64,000 bases of DNA from Vibrio alfacsensis (GTDB lineage Bacteria; Pseudomonadota; Gammaproteobacteria; Enterobacterales; Vibrionaceae). Location: positions 1,116,001 to 1,180,000 of the forward strand of contig NZ_CP032094.1 in assembly GCF_003544875.1 (NCBI RefSeq), read 5' to 3'. Below, piece after piece: positions 1 through 8,302 of this stretch (its first letter is position 1; every line of letters starts with the position of its first letter). The notes under the pieces were generated by a model, which was given only the letters and a program-made list of their open reading frames with translations, was not told the DNA's origin and did not search any database. A program made the position numbers and the translations under genes.

Positions 1-253
1 TTTCTAGCTCTTTCAAGTGGCTGATGTAGTTAGGTAGCTCTTCGCTTTTGTGCCAATCCGCCAACAGCAACACACGCTCTTCTAATAGCGACTCTTGCTC
101 ACCATCAAGAGATACATAATTATCCAAATACTCAATCACAACCCAATCAATATTGCTGTAAAGCAGCTTCTTCGCGCAACCGCCAAGAAGTATGAGTATC
201 AGAACCAAGAAACTGAGACGAAATACTCTGTTTGTGCCCATTTTAAACTTCAT
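1..253 (-). CDS. DUF6279-like lipoprotein, N-terminal part only
   Basis: The frame is open from an ATG at 253 to the window edge, so only the first 84 residues are visible. The N-terminus has a charged start, a run of Leu/Ile and an LGGC lipobox, as expected for a lipoprotein cleaved by signal peptidase II. After the Cys comes a segment rich in aromatic and acidic residues (YSNIDWVVIEYLDNYVSLD, then an LLEERV stretch), which resembles the start of DUF6279 lipoproteins of gamma-proteobacteria. Function is unknown. A second in-frame ATG lies at 241. The family assignment is from memory of the motif; the lipobox is seen directly. Confidence 0.7.
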   Translation of the reverse strand, partial: MKFKMGTNRVFRLSFLVLILILLGGCAKKLLYSNIDWVVIEYLDNYVSLDGEQESLLEERVLLLADWHKSEELPNYISHLKELE

Positions 254-659
254 GACTCGTCATACTCCATGTTACAGATTTCACTTTACTCTCATTGCCT
301 GCCCGCAATTTGGCTTATTAACAATTTGGCTAACTGACAATTTGCCTGGCTAACAATTTACTGGGCTAACCATTCGCCTTACTAACAATGACTCACACTT
401 ATTGCTTTGATTGCTTTAGATAGGTTGATTTGCCACTTTACTCAACTCATTACCCAATTATTGCGGCAAACTTACGCCTAGCTGGCAATGTCCGGTTGCC
501 GCCCTTATAGTATATAGAGTCTTAAATTAACTTTTGATCACAACTATTCGCAAAAGTGAGTAACAACGCATTTTTTGACGACAAATCGAACAAAACACCA
601 ATCCATAAATGGTATAAAAATTGCATATTTGACATCAGGATAGTTTATGGAGGCGTAGC
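254..659. other. A+T-rich intergenic region
   Basis: Spacer between the divergent lipoprotein gene and the small gene at 660. Apart from a degenerate tandem repeat listed separately, I see no RNA gene or coding frame with a ribosome binding site. The open frames here on both strands lack initiation signals and overlap the lipoprotein gene or the small gene. The promoters of both flanking genes must lie here but I cannot place them with confidence. Confidence 0.5.
312..390. repeat. Degenerate tandem repeat built on a GGCTAACAATTT core
   Basis: About five imperfect copies of a 15-20 base unit follow each other. Their cores read roughly GGCTTATTAACAATTT, GGCTAACTGACAATTT, GGCTAACAATTT, GGGCTAACCATT and TACTAACAATG. 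The spacing is irregular, so it looks like old slippage or duplication. No coding role is apparent. Confidence 0.55.
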
Positions 660-833
660 ATGGCTGCTGCTGAGCAACTAGATACCAGTGTGGAATACGA
701 GATTCTCTATTTCGAACAGGGAAAAATGCACAGTATGAAAGTCGTCGCGGAAAACAAAAAAGCGGCACATCAATACTTTTTGGCGTGTGGCAAATACAAC
801 AGTGATTTGTATTCAATCCGCCCTGACAATTAA
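660..833 (+). CDS. Small conserved-looking hypothetical protein, 57 residues
   Basis: The frame starts at an ATG eight bases after a GGAGG-like Shine-Dalgarno (TATGGAGGCGTAGC) and ends at TAA 831-833. The protein begins MAAAEQLDTSVEYEIL and ends YSIRPDN. It has no signal peptide or membrane segment and looks like a small soluble alpha/beta protein. A strong terminator follows the stop directly. The good ribosome binding site, the codon use and the terminator argue that it is real, although it is short and overlaps a longer open frame on the other strand that has no such signals. I do not recognise the family. Confidence 0.7.
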   Translation: MAAAEQLDTSVEYEILYFEQGKMHSMKVVAENKKAAHQYFLACGKYNSDLYSIRPDN

Positions 834-853
834 AACCGCCGATTGGCGGTTTT
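832..853. terminator. Bidirectional terminator between the small gene and narP
   Basis: Stem AAAACCGCC / GGCGGTTTT with a GATT loop, giving a U-tract on either strand. It sits between the convergent small gene (stop 833) and narP (stop 863) and can serve both. Confidence 0.85.
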
Positions 854-862
854 ATTCTTAAA

Positions 863-1495
863 CTATTTCAGCTCACCAAATCGCTCTAAATAGAGCACAG
901 TCGCCGCTGTGCGTGACGGTACTTTTAGTTTCTTAAGCAAGCTTTTCATGTGTACTTTCACTGTCGATTCGGAGATAAACAGACGGTCAGCAATCTGTTT
1001 ATTGCGGAAACCACGAGCCACTTCTTGGAGAATTTGTGTCTCACGATCAGTCAACGTATCAAACACATCCTCTTGTCCAGTTCGTTCATCCAAATACTTT
1101 GCCACGGCTTGGCTATACGCTTTATCTCCCTTATGCGCTTGCTTAAGTAGTTCAACGAGTTCATCTGGCTCGGTATCTTTTAACAGATAACCGTCCGCAC
1201 CGCTACGTACAATGGCTTCGATATCTGATGGGCTATCGGATACCGTTAAAATCACAATTCGAGCCTCACAGCCATCTGCGCGCAAAGCTTTAAGCGTGTC
1301 TAAACCAGACATGCCTTTCATATTAAGATCAAGAAGCACCAAATCCAGCTCAAGTTCATGCGCTTTTGCGACCGCATCTGCACCGCTGCTTGCTTCTGCG
1401 ATAACTTCAAATTCTTGCTCAAAACTGAGAAGCTGCTGAATACCACGCCTCATGAGTGGGTGATCATCCACCAGCATAACTTTACACACTGTCAA
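863..1495 (-). CDS. narP: Nitrate/nitrite response regulator NarP
   Basis: A 210-residue NarL/FixJ-type regulator. The receiver domain (about residues 4-120) has the acidic pair in LVDDHP, phospho-acceptor Asp56 in LVLLDLNMKG, and the Lys of LLKDTEPDEL. A LuxR-type helix-turn-helix follows (about 145-205), with TDRETQILQEVARGFRNKQIADRL and SESTVKVHMKSLLKKL, very close to NarP. It should be phosphorylated by NarQ and bind TACYYMT heptamers at nitrate-respiration promoters; one such site lies ahead of napF. The start overlaps the end of narQ by 14 bases, so the pair is one operon. Confidence 0.93.
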   Translation of the reverse strand: MTVCKVMLVDDHPLMRRGIQQLLSFEQEFEVIAEASSGADAVAKAHELELDLVLLDLNMKGMSGLDTLKALRADGCEARIVILTVSDSPSDIEAIVRSGADGYLLKDTEPDELVELLKQAHKGDKAYSQAVAKYLDERTGQEDVFDTLTDRETQILQEVARGFRNKQIADRLFISESTVKVHMKSLLKKLKVPSRTAATVLYLERFGELK

Positions 1496-3170
1496 TGTTT
1501 ACTTCCTTACTATGTTGGAATTCTAGTCTTACCGTACAACCACTATTTGTTGCAGCCTCAATTTTAAGGTCAGCGTGCAACCGTGCTGCTCGCTCTTGCA
1601 TAATGCTCATACCATAATGATTTAGTTTTTCGTCTTGCTGATCAAAGCCTATGCCATCGTCTACTACGGTCACTGTGACTTTCCCATCAAAATCAAGACA
1701 TTGAATTTCAATATTCTTCGCTTTAGCGTGCTTGATCGCATTAATTGTCGCCTCTCTGATCAACTGTAGCAAATGCACCTGTTGATGAGCATCTAACTCT
1801 GTTGAAGAGAGTCTGTTATTCAACGAAATATTCGCTTCTGTTTGGTCATCTAACGTAGAAACCATTTCTTTGAGCGCTTGACCAAAACTGCCCTCTTTTA
1901 TCGTGAGGCGGAAAGTCGTCAACAGCTCACGTAATTGAGTGTACGCAGCCGAAAGGCCCGTATCGAGTTCAGCGATCACTTGATTGGTTTGTTCAATCGC
2001 TTTTTCATCGGGAATATTCCTCACACTACGCTTGAGCAACGACACCTGTATCTTCAGATAAGATAAGGCCTGTGCCAGTGAGTCATGCAACTCGCGGGCA
2101 ATGGTTGCACGCTCTTCCATCAACAATAACTGCTCGGCTTGTCGCTGCGCTCGATTGTAATATACCGCACGAGATAAGATTTGAACAAAATTATCAATAA
2201 GCGATTCATTGGGGCAAGGTAACCCCACTTTCCAATGCAGATAACCAAGATGTTGGCCGTCAAGCGTGAGCACTTTACTGTGGCATTCACTATCGCATTC
2301 GTGACAGCAACTGTCCCCCTCAGTCAAAATCCAGTTCGGTTCGTCGATTTGGTCAATTTCGAGCTTAACTGCACGAATGCCTTCAATACTGGCAATATGT
2401 TGCAATATTGCTTGAAAGTTGTCTTGATTTATTCGTGACGCCGTCAGTTCTTTCGATGAGTCATAAAGCACTTGAAGTGATTGATTCGCATGCTGCAATT
2501 TTCGCGTTTTCTCATCAACCGCTTGCTCTAAACCCCGATACAACTTTCCTAAATCACTGGCCATTCGGTTGAACGTTCGGGTCAATATCCCCATTTCATT
2601 ATCACTCGACACATTCAGCGACACATCAAATGAACGATTCTTTATCTGCTCACTGGCGAAAACTAAAGCACGTAGTGGCCTTACAACTTCTAATCTCACA
2701 AAGTGTACGACAAAGATGCTGGCACACAAAATCCCCCCAAGACCTAGGCCGCCAATCCACGCCAAATTGATCAGCTTTTGCTCAGAATAATTCTGCAGCT
2801 TAAAAACAAACCCATCGATTTGCTTTACAAAGCCAGCAACAAGTACCAAATATTGCTCCCTGTCTTGACTCTTAAGTACCGACTTAAGTTCATGCCAACG
2901 AAGAATCAGTCGGTAATAGTCTTGGGTTATGTCATCAGGTACAGACCAATGTTGAAGTGCACGCATCGAGTGTGAATAGATAGATTCTTCAAATAAGTCA
3001 ATATGTGCAGAATAATCAACAGACTCGCTCTGAATATCATGCGCTAAACGATAACTCTGCATGCGCATCGATCCTGATACATTCACCGCTTCTGCGTCAT
3101 TCAAACTCGAGGCTAGGGTAAAAATTGCAAAGCCAGTTGTCGCCACGGAAAGAAGCAAAATTAATATCAT
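1482..3170 (-). CDS. narQ: Nitrate/nitrite sensor histidine kinase NarQ
   Basis: A 562-residue inner-membrane sensor kinase: N-terminal membrane helix, periplasmic P-box (NVSGSMRMQSYRL, the nitrate-binding signature of NarX/NarQ), second membrane helix near residue 140, HAMP linker, a Cys-rich central module (CCHECDSECHSK), then the HisKA_3 motif ERATIARELHDSLAQ and an HATPase domain (DDGIGFDQ). The cytoplasmic Cys cluster is notable. The N-terminus looks short: the frame continues upstream for 13 codons (…EKSVTRTIASA) with no start codon. One extra A in the run 3199-3202 would join it to a GTG at 3205, giving a normal leader. The true start may therefore be 3205 behind a one-base deletion. 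Confidence 0.93.
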   Translation of the reverse strand: MILILLLSVATTGFAIFTLASSLNDAEAVNVSGSMRMQSYRLAHDIQSESVDYSAHIDLFEESIYSHSMRALQHWSVPDDITQDYYRLILRWHELKSVLKSQDREQYLVLVAGFVKQIDGFVFKLQNYSEQKLINLAWIGGLGLGGILCASIFVVHFVRLEVVRPLRALVFASEQIKNRSFDVSLNVSSDNEMGILTRTFNRMASDLGKLYRGLEQAVDEKTRKLQHANQSLQVLYDSSKELTASRINQDNFQAILQHIASIEGIRAVKLEIDQIDEPNWILTEGDSCCHECDSECHSKVLTLDGQHLGYLHWKVGLPCPNESLIDNFVQILSRAVYYNRAQRQAEQLLLMEERATIARELHDSLAQALSYLKIQVSLLKRSVRNIPDEKAIEQTNQVIAELDTGLSAAYTQLRELLTTFRLTIKEGSFGQALKEMVSTLDDQTEANISLNNRLSSTELDAHQQVHLLQLIREATINAIKHAKAKNIEIQCLDFDGKVTVTVVDDGIGFDQQDEKLNHYGMSIMQERAARLHADLKIEAATNSGCTVRLEFQHSKEVNIDSV

Positions 3171-3314
3171 AGCTGACGCGATCGTACGCGTTACTGACTT
3201 TTCACATTTTTAAACAACTCTGAACTCCGCTCTTTTGATAACCATGTTTGGGGGATATCCCGAACACATTATCTTTCAACTTTATCAATATGTGATCACC
3301 TGCGTCGGAATTTA

Positions 3315-3328
3315 TTGATCCAAAACAA
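3315..3328 (+). promoter_or_regulatory. Probable FNR-binding site of the nap promoter
   Basis: TTGAT-CCAA-AACAA matches nine of the ten fixed bases of the FNR consensus TTGAT-N4-ATCAA. It lies about 140 bases ahead of napF and 29 bases (centre to centre) upstream of the NarP-like palindrome. The E. coli nap promoter has the same order, FNR upstream and NarP downstream, but with closer spacing. Confidence 0.6.
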
Positions 3329-3342
3329 GATAGCATCCTAAT

Positions 3343-3358
3343 TACCTCCTAAGAGGTA
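3343..3358 (+). promoter_or_regulatory. Probable NarP 7-2-7 binding site
   Basis: TACCTCC-TA-AGAGGTA is two inverted heptamers spaced by two bases. One arm matches the TACYYMT heptamer fully and the other in six of seven positions. NarP binds only 7-2-7 arrangements, and narP lies divergently next door, so control of napF by NarP is a direct inference. Confidence 0.7.
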
Positions 3359-3463
3359 TTTATAGATATATGTCAAAACTACAATTTCATGAGCGTAAAT
3401 GACAGATTGTTAATGATATTGTCGTCTATGCTTAGTTTAAGTTTCAACTGTTGAGGTGTGTAA

Positions 3464-3949
3464 GTGGTAGACCTTTCTAGACGAAGACTCTTTGCACGAA
3501 AATTGCGAACCGAGAATCCCGTTCGTCTTCCTTGGTTAGCAAAATCTTCTCAATTCACTGATGACTGTACGCGGTGTGGTAAATGCATTGAGGCTTGTGA
3601 AACTAAGATTATAACCAAAAGCGATGGTGGGTTTCCTGCTGTCGATTTTTCTATTGATGAATGCACCTTTTGTTACCAATGTGCAGAGGCTTGTCCAGAG
3701 CCACTATTCCTTGCAGAGACTGAACAACCTTGGCAGGCAAAAGCGAACATCAACGATAACTGTTTAGCAAAACAAAATGTCGAATGCCGAAGTTGTGGTG
3801 ATATGTGCGACCCGATGGCAATCCAGTTCAAGTTAGAACTTGGCAAAGTTGCACAACCAAATTTAGACCTTGATGAGTGTAACGGCTGCGGCGCCTGCGT
3901 TTCAGTGTGCCCTACTTCATCCATCAGTGTGAGCAATATAACAGCCTAG
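3464..3949 (+). CDS. napF: Ferredoxin-type protein NapF
   Basis: A 161-residue cytoplasmic iron-sulfur protein and first gene of the nap operon. Three Cys clusters, each able to hold a [4Fe-4S] centre, are visible: CTRCGKCIEAC, CTFCYQCAEAC, and CNGCGACVSVC near the C-terminus. An extra CRSCGDMC motif sits between the second and third. The start MVDLSRRRLFARK is typical of NapF. It uses GTG at 3464 with a GAGG sequence upstream. NapF is thought to help cofactor maturation of NapA before export. It is followed by napD after 43 bases. Confidence 0.93.
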   Translation: MVDLSRRRLFARKLRTENPVRLPWLAKSSQFTDDCTRCGKCIEACETKIITKSDGGFPAVDFSIDECTFCYQCAEACPEPLFLAETEQPWQAKANINDNCLAKQNVECRSCGDMCDPMAIQFKLELGKVAQPNLDLDECNGCGACVSVCPTSSISVSNITA

Positions 3950-3992
3950 CCGTCAGTGGTCGGCGCAAAAGGCAATAAAACGAGAGAGATGT

Positions 3993-4301
3993 ATGTCACT
4001 AAACGAAGTGCACATTTCAAGTCTGGTAGTCCATGTTCTGCCTGAACATCTGGCTGAGGTCAAAACCCAGATTGAAGCGTACGAAAACGCAGAAATCTAC
4101 GGTGACAGCCCAGAAGGCAAAATTGTGGTGGTGCTAGAAACCGAGAATCAAGGTTTCATCACCGACACTATCGATGCGATTAATAATTTACCGAATGTCT
4201 TGAGCACAGTACTGGTTTATCACCAAATCGAAACTGGGCTAGAAGAAACGGACGAAAAAGACACTGGAACACAACATTCCCAAATCGAGGGTGAAGTATG
4301 A
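3993..4301 (+). CDS. napD: NapA signal-peptide chaperone NapD
   Basis: A 102-residue protein with the NapD pattern: [19 protein letters not shown] at the start, then EGKIVVVLE and a ferredoxin-like fold. NapD binds the twin-arginine signal of NapA and delays its export until the molybdenum cofactor is in place. It uses the ATG at 3993, chosen over one four bases earlier in another frame. Its stop overlaps the napA start by four bases (ATGA), so translation of the two is coupled. Confidence 0.92.
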   Translation: MSLNEVHISSLVVHVLPEHLAEVKTQIEAYENAEIYGDSPEGKIVVVLETENQGFITDTIDAINNLPNVLSTVLVYHQIETGLEETDEKDTGTQHSQIEGEV

Positions 4302-6787
4302 AAATGACAAGACGTGCGTTTGTGAAAGCAAACGCGGCTGCATCAGCTGCTGCTGTCGCAGGTATTACACTACCAGCTTCTGCAACCAATCTGATTGCAA
4401 GCTCTGATCAAACCAAAATCACGTGGGACAAAGCGCCTTGTCGTTTCTGTGGTACAGGCTGTTCTGTTCTTGTTGGTACACAAAACGGCAAAGTGGTTGC
4501 GACTCAGGGTGACCCTGAAGCACCAGTAAACAAAGGCCTAAACTGTATCAAAGGGTACTTCCTTTCTAAAATCATGTACGGTCAAGACCGTCTGACTCAG
4601 CCTCTTCTGCGTATGAAAGACGGCAAATACAGCAAAGACGGCGACTTCGCTCCTGTATCTTGGGATACCGCTTTCGACATCATGGCTGAAAAATGGAAAG
4701 CCTCTCTAGAGAAGAAAGGTCCAACAAGCATCGGTATGTTCGGTTCTGGTCAATGGACCGTAATGGAGGGTTACGCTGCTGCTAAAATGATGAAAGCGGG
4801 TTTCCGTTCTAACAACATTGACCCGAACGCACGTCACTGTATGGCGTCTGCGGTAGTAGGCTTCATGCGTGCATTTGGTATCGATGAGCCAATGGGCTGT
4901 TACGATGACTTCGAGAACGCAGATGCCTTCGTTCTTTGGGGTTCAAACATGGCAGAAATGCACCCTGTTCTTTGGACTCGTATTACTGACCGTCGTCTAA
5001 GTCACCCTCACGTAAAAGTGAACGTGCTTTCGACTTACTACCACCGTTCATTTGAGTTGGCAGACCACGGCTACATTTTCAATCCTCAGTCTGACCTTGC
5101 GATTGCTAACTTCATCGCAAACTACATCATCGAAAACGATGCCGTGAACTGGGATTTCGTGAACAAGCACACCAACTTCACTCAAGCAGACACTGACATC
5201 GGCTACGGGCTACGTGACGATGACCCGCTACAAAAAGCGGCGAAGAACCCGAACTCTGGCAAGCTGACTTCTATCTCATTCGAAGGATACAAAAAGTCAG
5301 TTGCGCCATACACAGTGGAGAAAGCATCTGAAATCTCCGGTGTTGAAAAAGAGAAGCTAATTGAGCTTGCGAAGCAATATGCCGATCCAAATACGAAAGT
5401 GATGTCTCTATGGACGATGGGTATGAACCAACATACTCGTGGTGTATGGATGAACAACTTGGTTTACAACATCCACCTACTAACCGGTAAGATTGCGACT
5501 CCGGGTAACAGCCCATTCTCACTAACAGGTCAGCCATCAGCGTGTGGTACGGCTCGTGAGGTTGGTACGTTTGCTCACCGTCTACCAGCAGACATGGTAG
5601 TTGCTAATCCTAAACACCGTAAGATCGCAGAAGACATCTGGAAGCTACCGGAGGGGACTATCCCACCAAAACCTGGTTTCCACGCGGTACTGCAAGACAG
5701 TATGCTGCATGACGGCGTGCTGAACTGTTACTGGGTTCAATGTAACAACAACATGCAAGCTGGTCCGAACATCAACGCTGAACGTCTTCCTGGTTACCGT
5801 AACCCAGAAAACTTCATTGTTGTGTCTGACCCATACCCAACCGCAACCGCTCAAGCGGCTGACCTTATCCTCCCTACCGCAATGTGGATTGAGAAAGAAG
5901 GTGCTTACGGTAACGCTGAACGCCGTACTCAAGCTTGGTACCAACAAGTTGGCACTATTGGTGATGCAAAGTCAGATCTATGGCAGGTAATGGAGTTCTC
6001 GAAACGCTTCAAGATGGAAGAAGTGTGGCCAGAAGAACTACTTGCTAAAGCGCCAGAGTACCGTGGTAAGACTATGTACGACATGCTGTTCAAAAACGGT
6101 CAAGTCGACAAGTTCCCTATCGAAGAAGCGCGTGAGATGAACGATGACGCTCACCACTTCGGCTACTACGTACAGAAAGGCCTATTCGAAGAATACGCGA
6201 CGTTTGGTCGTGGTCACGGTCACGATTTGGCACCTTACGATGTTTACCACACTGTACGTGGCCTACGTTGGCCAGTGGTTGATGGTAAAGAAACGCAGTG
6301 GCGATTTAAAGAAGGCTCAGACCCTTACGCGAAAGCGGGTTCAGGCTGGGACTTCTACGGTAATGCCGATGGCAAAGCGAAAATCATTTCTGCCCCATAC
6401 GAAGCACCACCAGAAGTGCCGAACGAAGAATTCGACATGTGGTTATGTACAGGCCGTGTTTTAGAGCACTGGCACACTGGCACGATGACTCGTCGTGTAC
6501 CAGAACTTTACAAAGCCGTACCGGATGCCGTGGTATACATGCACCCTGCTGATGCGAAAAAGCGTAATGTACGTCGTGGTGAAGAAGTTCTACTCGCGAA
6601 TAAACGTGGTGAAGTGCGTGTTCGCGTTGAAACTCGCGGCCGTAACCGTCCACCTGAAGGCTTGGTATTCGTACCATTCTTTGATGCCCGTATTTTGATT
6701 AATAAGTTGATCCTTGATGCGACGGACCCTCTGTCTAAACAGACAGACTTTAAAAAGTGTCCAGTCAAAATCACCAAAGTCGCTTAA
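4298..6787 (+). CDS. napA: Periplasmic nitrate reductase catalytic subunit NapA
   Basis: 829 residues, full length. It begins with a twin-arginine signal ([14 protein letters not shown]) and an ASA cleavage region. The [4Fe-4S] ligands are in [13 protein letters not shown] with a distal Cys in LNCIKGYF. Cys181 in ARHCMAS is the molybdenum ligand of bis-MGD nitrate reductases. The C-terminal molydopterin-dinucleotide domain ([21 protein letters not shown]) is intact. It reduces nitrate to nitrite in the periplasm, taking electrons from NapC through NapB. Codon use is that of a well expressed gene. Confidence 0.96.
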   Translation: MKMTRRAFVKANAAASAAAVAGITLPASATNLIASSDQTKITWDKAPCRFCGTGCSVLVGTQNGKVVATQGDPEAPVNKGLNCIKGYFLSKIMYGQDRLTQPLLRMKDGKYSKDGDFAPVSWDTAFDIMAEKWKASLEKKGPTSIGMFGSGQWTVMEGYAAAKMMKAGFRSNNIDPNARHCMASAVVGFMRAFGIDEPMGCYDDFENADAFVLWGSNMAEMHPVLWTRITDRRLSHPHVKVNVLSTYYHRSFELADHGYIFNPQSDLAIANFIANYIIENDAVNWDFVNKHTNFTQADTDIGYGLRDDDPLQKAAKNPNSGKLTSISFEGYKKSVAPYTVEKASEISGVEKEKLIELAKQYADPNTKVMSLWTMGMNQHTRGVWMNNLVYNIHLLTGKIATPGNSPFSLTGQPSACGTAREVGTFAHRLPADMVVANPKHRKIAEDIWKLPEGTIPPKPGFHAVLQDSMLHDGVLNCYWVQCNNNMQAGPNINAERLPGYRNPENFIVVSDPYPTATAQAADLILPTAMWIEKEGAYGNAERRTQAWYQQVGTIGDAKSDLWQVMEFSKRFKMEEVWPEELLAKAPEYRGKTMYDMLFKNGQVDKFPIEEAREMNDDAHHFGYYVQKGLFEEYATFGRGHGHDLAPYDVYHTVRGLRWPVVDGKETQWRFKEGSDPYAKAGSGWDFYGNADGKAKIISAPYEAPPEVPNEEFDMWLCTGRVLEHWHTGTMTRRVPELYKAVPDAVVYMHPADAKKRNVRRGEEVLLANKRGEVRVRVETRGRNRPPEGLVFVPFFDARILINKLILDATDPLSKQTDFKKCPVKITKVA

Positions 6788-6807
6788 CCGTCAAATAACG
6801 AACGCAA

Positions 6808-6828
6808 AGGCCGTCTATTCGGCGGCCT
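6808..6828 (+). other. Hairpin in the napA-napB spacer
   Basis: AGGCCG and CGGCCT can pair around a nine-base loop, with no U-tract after it. It may protect the napA message end or reduce expression of napBC relative to napA; a full terminator is unlikely because napBC follows on the same strand. Confidence 0.5.
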
Positions 6829-6862
6829 AAAAGAATTTAAGCCATAAGGCGGAGATGAAATG

Positions 6863-7316
6863 ATGAAAAATACCTTATCGCACTTTATCTGTAGGTGCTT
6901 TATTGACCGGCGTTGCACAGGCTGAACTGGATAATCCAGGAGGCACTGGTGGTCTGGATTCACTGCGAGGCGCGACGCAACTTGAAGACACGCGTCCTGC
7001 CGATGATTTCAAAGACTTTCCAAAAGACCAAATCGTTGCAGACAGCTTTGTTTATCAACCACCGTTGATCCCACATAGCATCCGTAACTATGAAGTCTCT
7101 TTGAACGCGAACAAATGTTTAGCCTGTCACAGCTGGAAAAATGCGAAAGATGCAGGCGCGACTAAGATCAGTGTTACGCACTACGTAAACCGTGAAGACG
7201 CAGTACTGGCAGACATGTCGCCACGTCGTTACTTCTGTTTACAATGTCACGTTCCACAAACAAGTGCTACCCCACTAGTGGAAAACGAGTTTAAGGCAGT
7301 CGATTCGCTTCAGTAA
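6863..7316 (+). CDS. napB: Diheme cytochrome NapB, frame break in the signal peptide
   Basis: Small periplasmic subunit that passes electrons to NapA. The mature part has two c-type haem motifs, CLACH and CLQCH, the PHSIRNYEVSLNANKCLACHSW pattern of NapB, and its usual length. The clear reading frame begins only at 6903 (LLTGVAQAE), in the middle of a signal peptide. Good starts with a Shine-Dalgarno (GGCGGAG at 6848-6854) are the ATGs at 6860/6863, one frame off. Removing a single base between 6866 and 6888 (for example from the A5 or T3 run) gives a normal signal peptide ending LSVGALLTGVAQA. As written the gene lacks a proper start; I read this as an insertion error or a recent frameshift. 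Confidence 0.88.
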
Positions 7317-7344
7317 TTGAAACGCGAGTACTAAGAGGTTACTT

Positions 7345-7923
7345 ATGAAAATACTTAAAGCGTTTTGGAAGAGACTGTCGAGCCCAAGTAAAGCTGCCGC
7401 TGGTGTGGTTTTATTCTTAGGCTTTGCTGGTGGTCTTCTGTTTTGGGGCGCATTCAACACGGGTATGGAAGCGACCAACACAGAAGAATTCTGTTCTGGC
7501 TGTCACGCTCCAATCGTCGCTGAAATGCAAGAAACGATTCACTACTCGAACCGTTCAGGTGTTCGCGCCATTTGTTCAGATTGTCACGTACCACATGAAT
7601 GGACAGATAAAATCGTTCGAAAAGTTCAGGCATCTAAAGAGTTGTTTGCACACTACGTAACAAAGACCATCGATACGCCAGAGAAATTCCAAGCGCGTCG
7701 TGAACACTTAGCAGAACGTGAATGGGCTCGTATGAAGAAAAACGATTCTCTTGAGTGTCGTAACTGTCACCAGTTTGATTACATGGACTATTCACAACAA
7801 GGTAAACGTGCTGCAGCTCAACACTCAACCGCTCTGGCTTCAGGCGATAAAACGTGTGTAGATTGTCATAAAGGCATCGCACACAAACTGCCAGACATGC
7901 ATGGCGTTGAAGGCTGGCAATAA
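7345..7923 (+). CDS. napC: Tetrahaem quinol dehydrogenase NapC
   Basis: A 192-residue NapC/NirT-family protein. One N-terminal membrane anchor (about residues 17-37, AAAGVVLFLGFAGGLLFWGAF) is followed by a periplasmic domain with four haem motifs: CSGCH, CSDCH, CRNCH and CVDCH. It oxidises membrane quinol and passes electrons to NapB. It starts 28 bases after napB behind AAGAGG. There are no napG/H genes, so NapC is the only quinol link in this operon. Confidence 0.95.
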   Translation: MKILKAFWKRLSSPSKAAAGVVLFLGFAGGLLFWGAFNTGMEATNTEEFCSGCHAPIVAEMQETIHYSNRSGVRAICSDCHVPHEWTDKIVRKVQASKELFAHYVTKTIDTPEKFQARREHLAEREWARMKKNDSLECRNCHQFDYMDYSQQGKRAAAQHSTALASGDKTCVDCHKGIAHKLPDMHGVEGWQ

Positions 7924-7938
7924 GGAGAAATACAGACA

Positions 7939-8073
7939 ATGAGCAATCTTGAATCCTTTATCTGGCATTTCCTTGGATACAGTGCAATGCCTTTCATTAT
8001 TCTTTCCGGCTTTGTGGGGGTAGCAGCAATCTCTCTATGGCTACTCTCTCTAGGTAAGGATAAAGAGGTCTAA
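7939..8073 (+). CDS. Short nap-associated membrane protein, 44 residues
   Basis: Starts at ATG 7939 with TAAGGAG 11 bases upstream (it includes the napC stop) and ends at TAA 8071-8073. The protein runs MSNLESFIWHFLGYSAMP, then one membrane helix (FIILSGFVGVAAISLWLLSL), then GKDKEV. It matches my memory of the short family TIGR02808, found near nap genes in Vibrio and Photobacterium. Position suggests a role with NapC or with the assembled reductase in the inner membrane, but no function is known. Confidence 0.8.
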   Translation: MSNLESFIWHFLGYSAMPFIILSGFVGVAAISLWLLSLGKDKEV

Positions 8074-8117
8074 ACACCTCAACTCAGTCAACACTTTTGC
8101 CTATTTTGTTGACGAAC

Positions 8118-8144
8118 AACGCCGAGCACTCGCTCGGCGTTTTT
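8118..8144 (+). terminator. Terminator of the nap operon
   Basis: AACGCCGAGC / GCTCGGCGTT stem with an ACTC loop and a run of T, 45 bases after the last nap-operon stop. Confidence 0.9.
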
Positions 8145-8235
8145 ATATCTTTATTCTTTATTTCTTTAGCGACAAAGCCTAATCATACCCATTACACAGT
8201 AAGCAAGATAAGAGATAAAAGCTAGCGCAGACAAT

Positions 8236-8260
8236 AAAAAAGCGGCCATTTATAGACCGC
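8236..8260 (-). terminator. Terminator after phaC
   Basis: Read on the minus strand: GCGGTC, loop TATAAAT, GGCCGC (with one G-U pair), then six T. It lies about 40 bases past the phaC stop. Confidence 0.75.
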
Positions 8261-8302
8261 AATAACTACTTAAGGTGTAGGGAACTTTCACTATAAAACA
8301 GG

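Noticed and set aside
95..337. Plus-strand frame of 80 residues
   Set aside because: It lies antisense to the lipoprotein gene and has no ribosome site.
544..816. Minus-strand frame of 90 residues
   Set aside because: It is the shadow of the small gene at 660, which has the better ribosome site and terminator.
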